NCBI GenBank assembly: GCA_964438865.1
Contig: CAYTMI010000005.1
Span: 1 to 64,000, forward strand
Origin: G016234445 sp964438865
Lineage (GTDB): Bacteria; Chloroflexota; Dehalococcoidia; Tepidiformales; Tepidiformaceae
Direction of reading: 5' to 3'
DNA length: 64,000 nt
The first letter of the stretch is position 1. Each line of letters starts with the position of its first letter. The notes under the pieces were generated by a model. It saw only the letters and a program-made list of their open reading frames with translations. It had not been told where the DNA came from and did no database searches. A program made the translations under genes and the position numbers. Shown in pieces: positions 8,665 through 17,047 of the stretch.

Positions 8665-9885
8665 ATGCACTCCGAGCACGTGGATCGTAACATCCGGCTT
8701 CTCTACGCCTTCTGGTTTCTGCGCGACTTCCAGCTCTGGATCCCCGTCTGGATCGTCTTCCTCATCATCGAGCGCGGGTTCAGCCTCACCGAGGTGACCA
8801 CTGCCGAGGGCCTCTACCTGGTCGGCGTGGTGGTACTGGAGGTCCCAACCGGGGCGGTAGCCGACCGCTGGGGCAGGTCCCGCTCGCTCGCCCTGGGGGC
8901 ACTCTGCCTCGGCGGCGCGGTCCTCATCTTCGCCTTCACCACCTCGTTCGGCATCCTGCTCGCGTCGTTCCTGCTCTGGTCAGTCGCCCATACGCTCATG
9001 TCCGGCGCCGATTCTGCCCTCCTCTTCGACACGTTGCGGGCCGGCGGCCGGGAGGAGGAGTTCGAGCACGTGGCCGGCCGCGGCGTCGCCTGCAGCTGGG
9101 CCGGCGCGGGCATCGCGACCCTTGCCGGCGGGCCGGTCGCCGCCTTGTTCGACATCAGGGCAACGATCATCTTCGGCGCGGCCACGTGCCTTGTGACCGC
9201 GGTGATGGGCCTGATGCTCTGGGAAGCGCCGCGCCGGCATTCCGCATCCCCCGAGCCTTATCTTGCCGGCATCCGCGGCGCCTTCAGGGAAGTGTGGCGT
9301 GCGTCTGAGGTGCGTGCCGTCGTGTTGCTCGCCGGGACGACCTTCGCGGCCATCGAATCGGTCCACTACCTGGTCCAGCCTTACCTGCTGAATCGCGGGG
9401 TCGAAGTCGGGGTGTTCTTCTCCCTGCTACAGGCGCCGATGCTGCTCGCCGGGATCGGGGGCGCCTGGTTCTCATCGAGGTTGCAGGGCCGCATAGGCCC
9501 GATCCGCTTGCTGCTGGGGCTTCCGATGGTCGCCGTGGTGGGCTATGCGGCGCTGGCGGCGAGCCCGGGCCTCGCGGCATATGCGGCCTTCCCGGTCATG
9601 TTCGCGCTCGGCTCCTGCATTCGACCCGTCGCCGGGGGCTATGTGAACCGCCGGGTGGGGTCGGAACGCCGCGCAACGATCCTCTCCATGCAGGGCATGG
9701 TCAGCAGCCTGGTGTTGGCTGCGCTCGCGCCGGCGGCCGGGTCTGCGACCGACCAGTGGGGCCTCTCGCCGGCATTCGCGCTGGTGGGGGCATTCACCGT
9801 GGTCGCCCTGGTGCTGTTCGGCGGCCCGCTCCTGGGGCGCCGATCCGAGGGCGGACCACCCGCCGCCGCACCGCTCGACGCCTGA
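8665..9885 (+). CDS. MFS transporter
   Basis: 406 residues with about twelve membrane helices. The major-facilitator loop 2-3 motif appears as GAVADRWGRSRSLALGA. Substrate is unknown; it resembles drug/metabolite efflux-type MFS proteins only in general layout. No Shine-Dalgarno precedes the ATG, and a -10-like TAACGT lies directly upstream. It sits between glnB and glnA on the same strand, interrupting the nitrogen genes, but no functional connection can be shown. Confidence 0.92.
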   Translation: MHSEHVDRNIRLLYAFWFLRDFQLWIPVWIVFLIIERGFSLTEVTTAEGLYLVGVVVLEVPTGAVADRWGRSRSLALGALCLGGAVLIFAFTTSFGILLASFLLWSVAHTLMSGADSALLFDTLRAGGREEEFEHVAGRGVACSWAGAGIATLAGGPVAALFDIRATIIFGAATCLVTAVMGLMLWEAPRRHSASPEPYLAGIRGAFREVWRASEVRAVVLLAGTTFAAIESVHYLVQPYLLNRGVEVGVFFSLLQAPMLLAGIGGAWFSSRLQGRIGPIRLLLGLPMVAVVGYAALAASPGLAAYAAFPVMFALGSCIRPVAGGYVNRRVGSERRATILSMQGMVSSLVLAALAPAAGSATDQWGLSPAFALVGAFTVVALVLFGGPLLGRRSEGGPPAAAPLDA

Positions 9886-10095
9886 GCGATAAGCGGCGCG
9901 CAGACGCGAAACGCGTTCGTAACAGGCGCGCAATCCGCGTGAAACGGGCCGAGCCTACCCTTCGCTGGCAAGGGCTGCCCCCCCGGAGGCGATCGAAACA
10001 TGAACTTCACGGGATCCGGCCCGTTTGGGGGGTGGCGGGAACCGTGAAACGAATCACAATAGCGGTACCGCCCATTCATGCCCCAGGAGACTCCC

Positions 10096-11541
10096 GTGAC
10101 CCCTGAAGAGATCAAGAGCTACTGCCACGCGAACAACATCCGCCACGTCGATGTGAAGTTCGTCGACCTGTTCGGCCTCTGGCAGCACATCACCCGCCCC
10201 ATCCACGAACTCAACGACTGGACCACCTTCGACCGCTCCCCCTGGCGCGCCGGCTACGGCTTCGATGGCTCCAGCATCCGCGGCTTCCAAAAGATCGAAG
10301 AGTCCGACATGCTCCTCGTCCCCGACCCCGAGACGGCCATGATCGACCCTTTCATCCAGTCGCCCACGCTCTCCGTCATCGCCAACGTCGAAGACCCGAT
10401 CACCCGCGCCCGCTACTCCCGCGACCCGCGTTACGTCGCCGAAAAGGCCGAGCAGTATGTGAAGTCCGCCGGCGTCGGCGACACCGTCTACATCGGCCCC
10501 GAACTCGAATTCTTCGTCTTCGATGAGGTCCGCTTCGGCGGCGACCAGCACTCAGCCTTCTACAGCGTCGACTCCGACGAAGGCATCTGGAACAGCGGCG
10601 CCGAGGCCACCCTCCGCGGCGACCTCAACCAGGGCTACCGGCCCCGCTACAAAGAAGGCTACTTCCCCGTCAGCCCCCACGACACCCAGACCGACCTCCG
10701 CAACGAAATGGTCGAAGTCATGGAAGCCTGCGGCATCCAGATCGAACTCCACCATCACGAAGTCGCCACCGCCGGCCAGGGCGAAATCGACATGCGCTTC
10801 GACTCGCTCAAGAAGATGGGCGACAAGGCGATGCTTTACAAGTACATCGTCAAGAACGTCGCCAAGCGCCACGGCAAGGTCGCCACGTTCATGCCCAAGC
10901 CCCTCTTCCAGGACAACGGCTCCGGTATGCACTGCCACCTCAGCATCTGGAAGGACGGCCAGAACCTCTTCGCAGGGAACGAATACGCCGGCATCAGCAA
11001 GATGTGCAAGCACTACATCGCCGGGCTCATCCGCCACGGCAAGGCCCTCATGGCCATCGCCGCCCCCACCACCAACAGCTACAAGCGCCTCGTCCCCGGC
11101 TACGAAGCGCCCGTCAACCTCGTCTACAGCGCCCGCAACCGCTCCGCTGCCTGCCGCATCCCCTTGGTCAGCCCCGACCCTCGCCAGAAGCGTGTCGAGT
11201 TCCGCCCGCCCGACCCGTCCGGCAACCCCTACCTCACCTTCGCCGCCATCTTCATGGCCGGCATGGACGGCATCCTCAACGAATGGGACCCGGGCGAACC
11301 GCTGGACCGCACCAACCTCTTCGAACTGAGCCCGGAGGAACTGGAGAACATCCCCACCGTCGCCCAGTCCCTCGAAGGCTCCCTCCAGGCGCTCGAAGAA
11401 GACCACGACTTCCTCCTCAAGGGCGGCGTCTTCACCCCGGACCTCATCCAGACCTGGATCGAATGGAAGTACGAGAACGACGTGGACCCCGTCCGGATGC
11501 GCCCCCATCCCCACGAGTTCCACCTCTACTTCGACGCCTGA
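10096..11541 (+). CDS. glnA: Glutamine synthetase, type I
   Basis: 481 residues from GTG at 10096, chosen because AGGAG stands six bases upstream; an ATG at 10078 would give six more residues and overlap that site. GS forms glutamine from glutamate, ammonia and ATP as a dodecamer. Visible signatures: GFDGSSIRGF, GPELEFFVFD, HHHEVATAGQGEIDMRF, KPLFQDNGSGMHCHLS and RNRSAACRIP. At the site of the adenylylated Tyr397 of enterobacteria (NLYDLPPEE) this protein reads NLFELSPEE, so covalent adenylylation is excluded. It follows amt and glnB, consistent with ammonium uptake and assimilation. Confidence 0.97.
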   Translation: MTPEEIKSYCHANNIRHVDVKFVDLFGLWQHITRPIHELNDWTTFDRSPWRAGYGFDGSSIRGFQKIEESDMLLVPDPETAMIDPFIQSPTLSVIANVEDPITRARYSRDPRYVAEKAEQYVKSAGVGDTVYIGPELEFFVFDEVRFGGDQHSAFYSVDSDEGIWNSGAEATLRGDLNQGYRPRYKEGYFPVSPHDTQTDLRNEMVEVMEACGIQIELHHHEVATAGQGEIDMRFDSLKKMGDKAMLYKYIVKNVAKRHGKVATFMPKPLFQDNGSGMHCHLSIWKDGQNLFAGNEYAGISKMCKHYIAGLIRHGKALMAIAAPTTNSYKRLVPGYEAPVNLVYSARNRSAACRIPLVSPDPRQKRVEFRPPDPSGNPYLTFAAIFMAGMDGILNEWDPGEPLDRTNLFELSPEELENIPTVAQSLEGSLQALEEDHDFLLKGGVFTPDLIQTWIEWKYENDVDPVRMRPHPHEFHLYFDA

Positions 11542-11567
11542 GCCTCGGGCGCAGGGAAGCAGACGCG

Positions 11568-11596
11568 AATGGGGTGGCCAACCGGCCACCCCATTT
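11568..11596. terminator. Bidirectional terminator after glnA
   Basis: A perfect 12-base stem (AATGGGGTGGCC / GGCCACCCCATT) with an AACC loop ends in TTT on the plus strand and has the matching A-run for the minus strand. It lies between the convergent glnA and the membrane protein gene. Confidence 0.85.
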
Positions 11597-11617
11597 CCGT
11601 ATCCCGGGGCGGCGACG

Positions 11618-11995
11618 TTAGCGGCGAGCGGCGAGCCGCCCCCACGCTCCCGCCAGCAGGAGCACTGCCAGGAACCCGAACACGAAGACATCCGTGTCCT
11701 TGCCCCCGAGGTCGTCGTCTCGCAGATGGGCGACTGCGTGGAAGACGGACCCGGCACCAGCGCCACCAAGCGCCGCGAGCAGGGCATCGCTCCTTCGCCA
11801 CAGCGCCAGCGCAAGGGCCACCCCGATCCCGATCTGGAACGCGCCGATGTCGTGGATGAAGTGGGCGTTGTACGGCTCGAACGTGGCCAACTGGTCGTAG
11901 AACGACTTCGGCCCAAGGAACGCCCAGAGCCCGAAGATCAGGAACGACGCGGCGCCGAGCCCGGCGATGGCGATGACCACTCTCTCTCGTAACAT
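11618..11995 (-). CDS. Small four-helix membrane protein
   Basis: 125 residues from the ATG at 11995, preceded by GGGAGGAG. About four hydrophobic segments: near residues 6-25, 45-65, 70-88 and 103-120. The conserved-looking loop PYNAHFIHDIGAFQIG between helices 1 and 2 carries two histidines, and a third pair appears in FHAVAHLRDDD. This resembles DUF-type membrane proteins of actinobacteria and Chloroflexota; function is unknown. It may be translated with the upstream membrane gene at 12066-13031, from which it is separated by 70 bases. Confidence 0.75.
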   Translation of the reverse strand: MLRERVVIAIAGLGAASFLIFGLWAFLGPKSFYDQLATFEPYNAHFIHDIGAFQIGIGVALALALWRRSDALLAALGGAGAGSVFHAVAHLRDDDLGGKDTDVFVFGFLAVLLLAGAWGRLAARR

Positions 11996-12065
11996 GGCTG
12001 CACTCCTCCCACGGTTGCCACGGGGCGTCACCCGGCCCGGCGACGCCCCGAAGGTGCAGCCAAAT

Positions 12066-13031
12066 CTACGCCGTTTCCGCAGCCATCGTCTGAGGCGGCC
12101 CGCCCGGTCGCCGGTAGCCGAGGACGAGACTCCCTCCCGCTCCGATGAGCCAGATCATCATCAGCAGGAAACTGCTCATCACGAAGTACCAGGCGCCGTC
12201 CCATTCGCCGCTGTCGCTGGCAACGCCGCCCGCCATCAGGACCGCGCTTACCGCCGCCACCCAGCCCAGCCCCGAGGGCACCAGCGCGTGGCGCGCAGCG
12301 GCGAAGGCCAGCAGGTAGACGCTCGAAGCGAGCAGGATGATGGCTGAGAGAGTGAGCTGATCCATCCCGACGGCGACCGCCCGCGACGTCACGAGGACCC
12401 CGTCGCCGCCGCGGCCTGCGACATAATCGTCGGCCAGCGCAGCGACGATCGCATATGTCGCGGAAGTCACCAGCGTGACAACTCCGGCCGACGCCATCGC
12501 GAACCCCGCGACGGTCGCGATGTTCCTCGATCGGCTCCGCAGCGCCAGCGAAAAGCCGGCACCGGCCCCGACGAGGGCCACGCCGATGAGCGCTTGGAAC
12601 GCGATCGTTACTTCCCGTTGCCAGCCCGGGTTGTCCGCGAGCCGGCTGAGTTCGCCCCCCCAGCCCTCGCGGGCTGTGTCGTAACCGCTGATGCTGGTCG
12701 CAATCGGGATGAGGATGACGAGGGAAAGCAGGAGCAGCCCCGTCAGCCGCTCGAACGGGATCTTGATGTTCATGCGTGGCCCCTCCAGTTGGAATCGCCA
12801 GAGAATGTCGGCGGGTGCGCCCCTGGCCATGCGCCCCAGGATTTCGAGGCCAATAATCGCCGCCCCCGTGCCCCCGGCGAACCGGTCGGCCTCGTGTTCC
12901 CAGAGGTCTGATTCGAGTTCCTGGGCGCGCCGTCCGCGCACTGCTGCCGGGAGCCCGAAGGTGTAGAAACGCAACCACGCCCGCGCGATGTCGCTGGCAA
13001 ACGTCCCACGGGTGGGTGAGATGGTGGTCAT
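12066..13031 (-). CDS. Multi-helix membrane protein coupled to PadR
   Basis: 321 residues. The start is the ATG at 13031, which overlaps the PadR stop codon (ATGA), so the two are translationally coupled. The N-terminal ~75 residues are soluble (DIARAWLRFYTFGLP, ELESDLWEHEADRF), like the prefix domain of several PadR-linked permeases. About six membrane helices follow. PadR regulators commonly control the membrane or transport gene encoded beside them, which fits here. Exact role unknown. Confidence 0.8.
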   Translation of the reverse strand: MTTISPTRGTFASDIARAWLRFYTFGLPAAVRGRRAQELESDLWEHEADRFAGGTGAAIIGLEILGRMARGAPADILWRFQLEGPRMNIKIPFERLTGLLLLSLVILIPIATSISGYDTAREGWGGELSRLADNPGWQREVTIAFQALIGVALVGAGAGFSLALRSRSRNIATVAGFAMASAGVVTLVTSATYAIVAALADDYVAGRGGDGVLVTSRAVAVGMDQLTLSAIILLASSVYLLAFAAARHALVPSGLGWVAAVSAVLMAGGVASDSGEWDGAWYFVMSSFLLMMIWLIGAGGSLVLGYRRPGGPPQTMAAETA

Positions 13032-13390
13032 AGGGTTCTCGCCCCGAACGTCTCTTGCTGCAGCGAGGGCGCCGGGGCAGGACGCTCGGCGGCGAGAGCC
13101 GCGGCCGCGCCGACCGCCGTCACTGTGTAGAGCCGCCGCCTCGGCCTGTGCTCCCCCGAAGCGATCTCCGGGTCCTCCAGCCGGCTCTTGAGCAGGCCCC
13201 GCTTTTCGAGCCGTTCGAGGGCGCGGTAGAGCGTGCCGTGGGCGGTCAGGCGGCGGGCCTCCTCTTGCTCGCCGATCTGTTTGGCCACTGCGTAGCCGTG
13301 GAATTCGTCCTCGCCTCGCCGGCGCAGGTTGAGCCCCGCACCGAGGATGGCGAGTTCGATGGGCAGGAGCGAATCGGGCTTGCGTCTCAC
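13028..13390 (-). CDS. PadR-family transcriptional regulator
   Basis: 120 residues from the GTG at 13390. The winged-helix PadR domain is clear: LLPIELAILGAGL, FHGYAVAKQI, GTLYRALERLEKRGLLKS, and RRRLYTVT at the wing. There is no ribosome site; a -10 box (TATTCT) ends seven bases before the GTG, pointing to a leaderless transcript. A perfect inverted repeat covers its promoter, implying autorepression. It is coupled by ATGA overlap to the membrane protein downstream, its likely regulatory target. Confidence 0.92.
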   Translation of the reverse strand: MRRKPDSLLPIELAILGAGLNLRRRGEDEFHGYAVAKQIGEQEEARRLTAHGTLYRALERLEKRGLLKSRLEDPEIASGEHRPRRRLYTVTAVGAAAALAAERPAPAPSLQQETFGARTL

Positions 13391-13397
13391 GCCCCAA

Positions 13398-13440
13398 AGA
13401 ATAAGCAGATATCTGCCTATGTCAATAGGCAGATATCTGC
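13398..13440 (-). promoter_or_regulatory. padR promoter overlapped by a perfect 16-base inverted repeat
   Basis: Arms GCAGATATCTGCCTAT (13405-13420) and ATAGGCAGATATCTGC (13425-13440) are exact reverse complements around GTCA. On the minus strand the centre supplies a TTGACA -35 box and TATTCT lies 16 bases on. A protein bound here would block RNA polymerase. Each arm also contains its own palindrome, GCAGATATCTGC. Confidence 0.85.
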
Positions 13441-13461
13441 GCAAACCCCCGCCGCCCTCTG

Positions 13462-13486
13462 GTAGCCGCGCCCCACCGTGGGCGCA
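13462..13486. repeat. Dispersed hairpin repeat, family A copy
   Basis: Identical in its 25 bases to the copies at 6331 and 46286: GTAGCC followed by the GCGCCC/GGGCGC stem with loop CACCGT. Confidence 0.75.
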
Positions 13487-13540
13487 TGACCTGCCGCTCC
13501 AGCACCGTCGCAAGACACACCCACGGACAAGCCCCTGGCT

Positions 13541-13592
13541 GGACAGAATCACCGGCCAGTTAGCCCGGACAGAGTCACCCGCCAGTTAGCCC
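13541..13592. repeat. Two tandem 26-base units between padR and groES
   Basis: Units 13541-13566 and 13567-13592 begin GGACAGA and end CCAGTTAGCCC, differing at two positions; a third GGAC follows. Direct subterminal repeats like these occur at the ends of some insertion sequences, so this could be a relic end, but no transposase is present. Confidence 0.65.
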
Positions 13593-13631
13593 GGACGTTT
13601 TCTCTCGGCAGCGACAAACACCCCACCCGGA

Positions 13632-13658
13632 CTAGCACTCTGGTTGGGAGAGTGCTAA
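13632..13658. promoter_or_regulatory. CIRCE element (HrcA operator)
   Basis: CTAGCACTC, nine bases, GAGTGCTAA: one base off the CIRCE consensus TTAGCACTC-N9-GAGTGCTAA. It lies 49 bases before groES. CIRCE is bound by the HrcA repressor, so groESL is expected to be induced by heat. hrcA is not in the window. Confidence 0.95.
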
Positions 13659-13706
13659 CATCCCTCTCGCTACATCAATCGCACTCCCCAGGAGGCTCCC
13701 ACTCTC

Positions 13707-14078
13707 ATGGCCACTGCCAAGGCTGCATCCAAGCCCGCCGCCAAGCTCGCATCCAAGCCCGTATCCAAGCCCGTCGCCAAGGCGAAGACCAGGCTCGTCC
13801 CCCTCGCTGACCGCATCGTCATCACTCCCCTCAAGCAGGACGAGATGACTGCCAGCGGCCTCGTTATCCCCGATACCGCCAAGGAAAAGCCCCAGCAGGG
13901 TGAAGTCATCGCCGTCGGCCCCGGCCGCCTCGATGACAACGGCAAGCGCGTCTCCATCGATGTCGTCGTCGGTGACCGCATCCTCTACGCCAAGTACACC
14001 GGCACGGAAGTCAAGCTCGACAACGACGAGTACATCGTCCTCAACGAGAAGGACATCCTCGCCAAGCTCGTCGTCTAA
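13707..14078 (+). CDS. groES: Co-chaperonin GroES with N-terminal extension
   Basis: 123 residues, about 27 longer than usual. The GroES fold starts near residue 29 (TRLVPLADRIVI) and includes the mobile loop (TASGLVIPDTAKEKPQQGEV) and the C-terminal YIVLNEKDILAKL. The extra N-terminus is a low-complexity Ala/Lys/Pro tract (KPAAKLASKPVSKPVAKAK). The start at 13707 follows an AGGAGG site and no internal ATG is available nearer the fold. GroES caps the GroEL chamber; the genes form a CIRCE-controlled operon with 96 bases between them. Confidence 0.95.
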   Translation: MATAKAASKPAAKLASKPVSKPVAKAKTRLVPLADRIVITPLKQDEMTASGLVIPDTAKEKPQQGEVIAVGPGRLDDNGKRVSIDVVVGDRILYAKYTGTEVKLDNDEYIVLNEKDILAKLVV

Positions 14079-14174
14079 GACGGCGCCTCGCGAAGACCCC
14101 CGGCCCGCACCCGGTCATTGAGACCCTTGCGCCGCCCGTGTCTTCGCCGCTTTCCAGCGAAAGAGAGAGACCAC

Positions 14175-15797
14175 ATGGTTGCAAAGCAACTGCTGTTCGA
14201 TGAGTCTGCCCGCCGCCACCTGAAGAATGGCGTGGACGCGCTCGCCGATGCGGTCAAGGTGACGCTTGGCCCCCGCGGCCGCAACGTCGTCATCGATAGG
14301 AAATTCGGCGCCCCCAACATCACCAAGGACGGCGTCACCGTCGCTCGCGAAATCGAACTGGAAAACCCGTTCGAAAACATGGGCGCCCAGCTTGCCAAGC
14401 AGGTGGCGACTAAGACCAACGACGTCGCCGGCGACGGCACGACCACCGCGACCGTCCTCGCCCAGGCCCTCGTCCGCGGCGGGATCAAGGTCACGGCCAG
14501 CGGCCTCAACCCCATGGCCGTCAAGCGCGGCATCGACAAGGCCCTCGTCGTGGCCGTCGCCGACCTCCGCAAGCAGGCCCGCCCCGTGCTCACCAAGGAC
14601 CTGATCGCCCACGTCGCTTCCATCTCTGCCAACGACAAGGAGATCGGCGAACTCATCGCGGACGTGATGGAAAAGGTCGGCAAGGACGGCGTCATCACCG
14701 TCGAAGAATCCCGCGGGCTGCGCTTCGAAACCGACTTCGTGGACGGCCTTCAGCTCGACCGCGGCTACGTTTCGCCCTACTTCGTGACCAACACCGATCG
14801 CATGGAAGCCGCGATCGAAAACCCCCTCATCATCATCACCGACAAGAAGGTCTCCGCCGTCCAGGACATCCTCCCGGCCCTCGAAAAGGCCCTGCAGGTC
14901 TCCAAGGACGTGGTCATCATCTGCGACGACCTCGATGGCGAAGCCCTCGCCACCCTCGTCGTGAACAAGCTCCGCGGCACCATCAACATCCTCGCCGTCA
15001 AGGCCCCCGGCTTCGGCGACCGCCGCAAGGCCATGCTCGAAGACATCGCCATCCTCACCGGCGGCACCCTCATCACCGAAGACATCGGCCGCAAGATCGA
15101 CAGCGCCACCGTCGCCGACTTCGGTCGCGCCCGCCGCATCGTCTCCAGCAAGGACGACACCACAATCATCGAAGGCCACGGCACCGATGAGGCGATCCAG
15201 GCCCGGATCAAGCAGATCAAGGCCCAGATCGACGATGCCACCAGCGACTTCGACCGCGAGAAGCTCCAGGAACGCCTGGCCAAGCTCGCCGGCGGCGTCG
15301 CCGTCATCAAGGTCGGCGCTGCCACCGAAGTCGAACTCAAGGAAAAGAAGGCCCGCGTCGAAGACGCCCTCAGCGCCACCCGCGCGGCCGTCGACGAAGG
15401 CGTCGTTGCCGGCGGCGGCGTCGCCCTCATCCGGGCTCAGGGCGCCATCTTCGCCCTTGTCGCGAAGACCCGCGACGAGGACGAAAAGGTCGGCATGAAG
15501 CTGCTCGCCGAAGCCCTCGAAGAGCCCACCTGGATCATCGCCGACAACGCCGGCCTCGAAGGCTCCGTCATCGTCAACAAGATCAAAGGCCTGAAGAACC
15601 CGAACGAAGGCTGGGACGCCGACCGCGACCGCTGGGGCGACATGTTCGCGCTCGGCATCGTCGACCCGGTGAAGGTGACCCGTTCGGCACTGGAAAACGC
15701 CGTCAGCATCAGTTCCCTGGTATTGACGACCGAAACCCTTGTCGCCGAAATCCCCCAGCCCGCGGCCATGCCCCCGCCTCCCCCCGAGGACTACTAA
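14175..15797 (+). CDS. groEL: Chaperonin GroEL
   Basis: 540 residues from the ATG at 14175, with AAGAGAGAGA upstream. The ATP-driven folding chamber subunit. Signatures: VTLGPRGRNVVID, GDGTTTATVLAQAL, VKAPGFGDRRKAMLEDIA, and VEDALSATRAAVDEGVVAGGG, whose Asp (VEDAL) is the catalytic residue corresponding to Asp398. The C-terminus ends PPPPPEDY rather than the common Gly-Gly-Met repeats, so the flexible tail inside the ring is of a different type. Confidence 0.98.
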   Translation: MVAKQLLFDESARRHLKNGVDALADAVKVTLGPRGRNVVIDRKFGAPNITKDGVTVAREIELENPFENMGAQLAKQVATKTNDVAGDGTTTATVLAQALVRGGIKVTASGLNPMAVKRGIDKALVVAVADLRKQARPVLTKDLIAHVASISANDKEIGELIADVMEKVGKDGVITVEESRGLRFETDFVDGLQLDRGYVSPYFVTNTDRMEAAIENPLIIITDKKVSAVQDILPALEKALQVSKDVVIICDDLDGEALATLVVNKLRGTINILAVKAPGFGDRRKAMLEDIAILTGGTLITEDIGRKIDSATVADFGRARRIVSSKDDTTIIEGHGTDEAIQARIKQIKAQIDDATSDFDREKLQERLAKLAGGVAVIKVGAATEVELKEKKARVEDALSATRAAVDEGVVAGGGVALIRAQGAIFALVAKTRDEDEKVGMKLLAEALEEPTWIIADNAGLEGSVIVNKIKGLKNPNEGWDADRDRWGDMFALGIVDPVKVTRSALENAVSISSLVLTTETLVAEIPQPAAMPPPPPEDY

Positions 15798-15832
15798 CCC
15801 CCGGCAACCCCCATTGCCATCAGCCCCCCTCG

Positions 15833-15865
15833 AAGCCCCCGCCCGGTCCCCCGCGCGGGGGCTTT
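15833..15865 (+). terminator. groESL terminator
   Basis: AAGCCCCCGC (15833-15842) pairs perfectly with GCGGGGGCTT (15855-15864) around a 12-base loop, followed by TTT. Confidence 0.85.
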
Positions 15866-15909
15866 CCTCGTCCCCACCCATGCTACGATCCGACCTGGGG
15901 GTACTCGGG

Positions 15910-16653
15910 ATGTTGAGGAATCGTCATTTCGGCTGGCCGCTCCTCTCCGCCACCGCGCTCCTGATCGCATGTGGTGACGGAAGGCAAGACGGGACGGACG
16001 AACCGGCAACCCTAACCGTCGCCCGCGCCGACACGCCAGAGGCGACGGCTGGCGCGACCGCGATCATCCCCCACGTCACGATCGCCGACGGCTTTCCGGC
16101 GTTTGGGCGTGCCACGAACCTTCAGACGTTGCTGCAGGCGCGCAATGTCGCTGCGGTCGCGGTCGTCCAGGTGACCGGCAGCGAGGATGCTTCCACCTCG
16201 ACGGAGTATGTCGATCCGGAAGACCCGGGCCTGGCCGACCACGGCAAGTACCCCACCCCCGACCCGGCGACAAGCATCCCGACCCTGACGCGCTTCCGGG
16301 GGCGCGTGGTGACGGTCCTCTTCAGCAAAGGCTCCGCTGATCTTCCGGCCGACGTCGACGTGCTCCAGCCCGGCGGCTTGCGCAACGGTATCGCCTACGT
16401 CTTCGGCCAGGATCGGCTGCTGGAGGTCGGCAAGACCTACGTCATGGTGCTCACCGAGCTCACGGTTGGCGGCAAGCCGCTCCCCGGCGTGTTCATGGAT
16501 TTCCACCTGGTGCGCCTTGAGGTTGAGAAGGGCGGACGCCTTGTGCCCGCGGTGCCGGCCTACGCGGACCTCGGGGCCGTGAAGGAACTCGCGGGGCTGA
16601 CCGTCCCGGAGGCACAGCAACGGTTGACCGCGGCAGCGGCCGCCGGGCGGTAA
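15910..16653 (+). CDS. Putative lipoprotein
   Basis: 247 residues from the ATG at 15910, where a classical signal begins: basic RNRHFGW, hydrophobic PLLSATALL and lipobox LLIAC with Cys21. The mature protein is soluble and acidic at first, then has beta-type segments (RFRGRVVTVLFSKGS, GKTYVMVLTELTVGG, LPGVFMDFHLVRLE). No family is recognised. The organisation suggests an extracytoplasmic, membrane-anchored protein. It follows the groESL terminator and so has its own promoter. Confidence 0.75.
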   Translation: MLRNRHFGWPLLSATALLIACGDGRQDGTDEPATLTVARADTPEATAGATAIIPHVTIADGFPAFGRATNLQTLLQARNVAAVAVVQVTGSEDASTSTEYVDPEDPGLADHGKYPTPDPATSIPTLTRFRGRVVTVLFSKGSADLPADVDVLQPGGLRNGIAYVFGQDRLLEVGKTYVMVLTELTVGGKPLPGVFMDFHLVRLEVEKGGRLVPAVPAYADLGAVKELAGLTVPEAQQRLTAAAAAGR

Positions 16654-16672
16654 CGCTCCTCGCCCCCGCCCC

Positions 16673-17044
16673 CTACCCCCGGGCCGCGCTCCCCGCCGCC
16701 GAGTTCCACGTCTCAACGATCTTTCCCTGCTCCACCCGGAAGATCTCCACCCCCGTCGCCACCCGCCCCTGCCCGTCCGCGGGGTTCGTTGAGCGCATCG
16801 TCCAGCGGGCCGCGACCCTGTCCCCGTCCACCACCAGGTCTTCGATCGTGAAATGAATGTCCGGGAAGCGCGTCCGCGCGCCGTTGATCCGCTCCAGGTT
16901 GCGGGCGAGCGTCATCAGCTCGAACTTCCCCGGGTCGTGCCGCGGGCACGGGTCGGCCACCAGTTCCGGCACGAGGTCGACCCGGCCCTTGTTCCAGACT
17001 TCCTCCGTCCAGAGGATGACGACGTCACGAGGGGTGGCGGCCAT
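16673..17044 (-). CDS. SnoaL-like/NTF2-fold protein
   Basis: 123 residues beginning MAATPRDVVILWTEEVWNKG. The pattern fits the SnoaL-like polyketide cyclase/NTF2 fold: an N-terminal helix ending NKGR, DLVPELVADPCPRHDPGKF, INGARTRFPDIHFTIEDLVVDGDRVAARWTM, and VEIFRVEQGKIVETWN. Such proteins bind or isomerise small hydrophobic molecules. No substrate can be inferred. The gene ends the run of minus-strand genes containing the kinase and response regulator and lies three bases from the regulator. Confidence 0.85.
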   Translation of the reverse strand: MAATPRDVVILWTEEVWNKGRVDLVPELVADPCPRHDPGKFELMTLARNLERINGARTRFPDIHFTIEDLVVDGDRVAARWTMRSTNPADGQGRVATGVEIFRVEQGKIVETWNSAAGSAARG

Positions 17045-17047
17045 GGG

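Noticed and set aside
14115..15881. 588-codon open frame opposite groEL
   Set aside because: Reverse-frame shadow of a strong GC-biased gene; GroEL is unambiguous on the plus strand.
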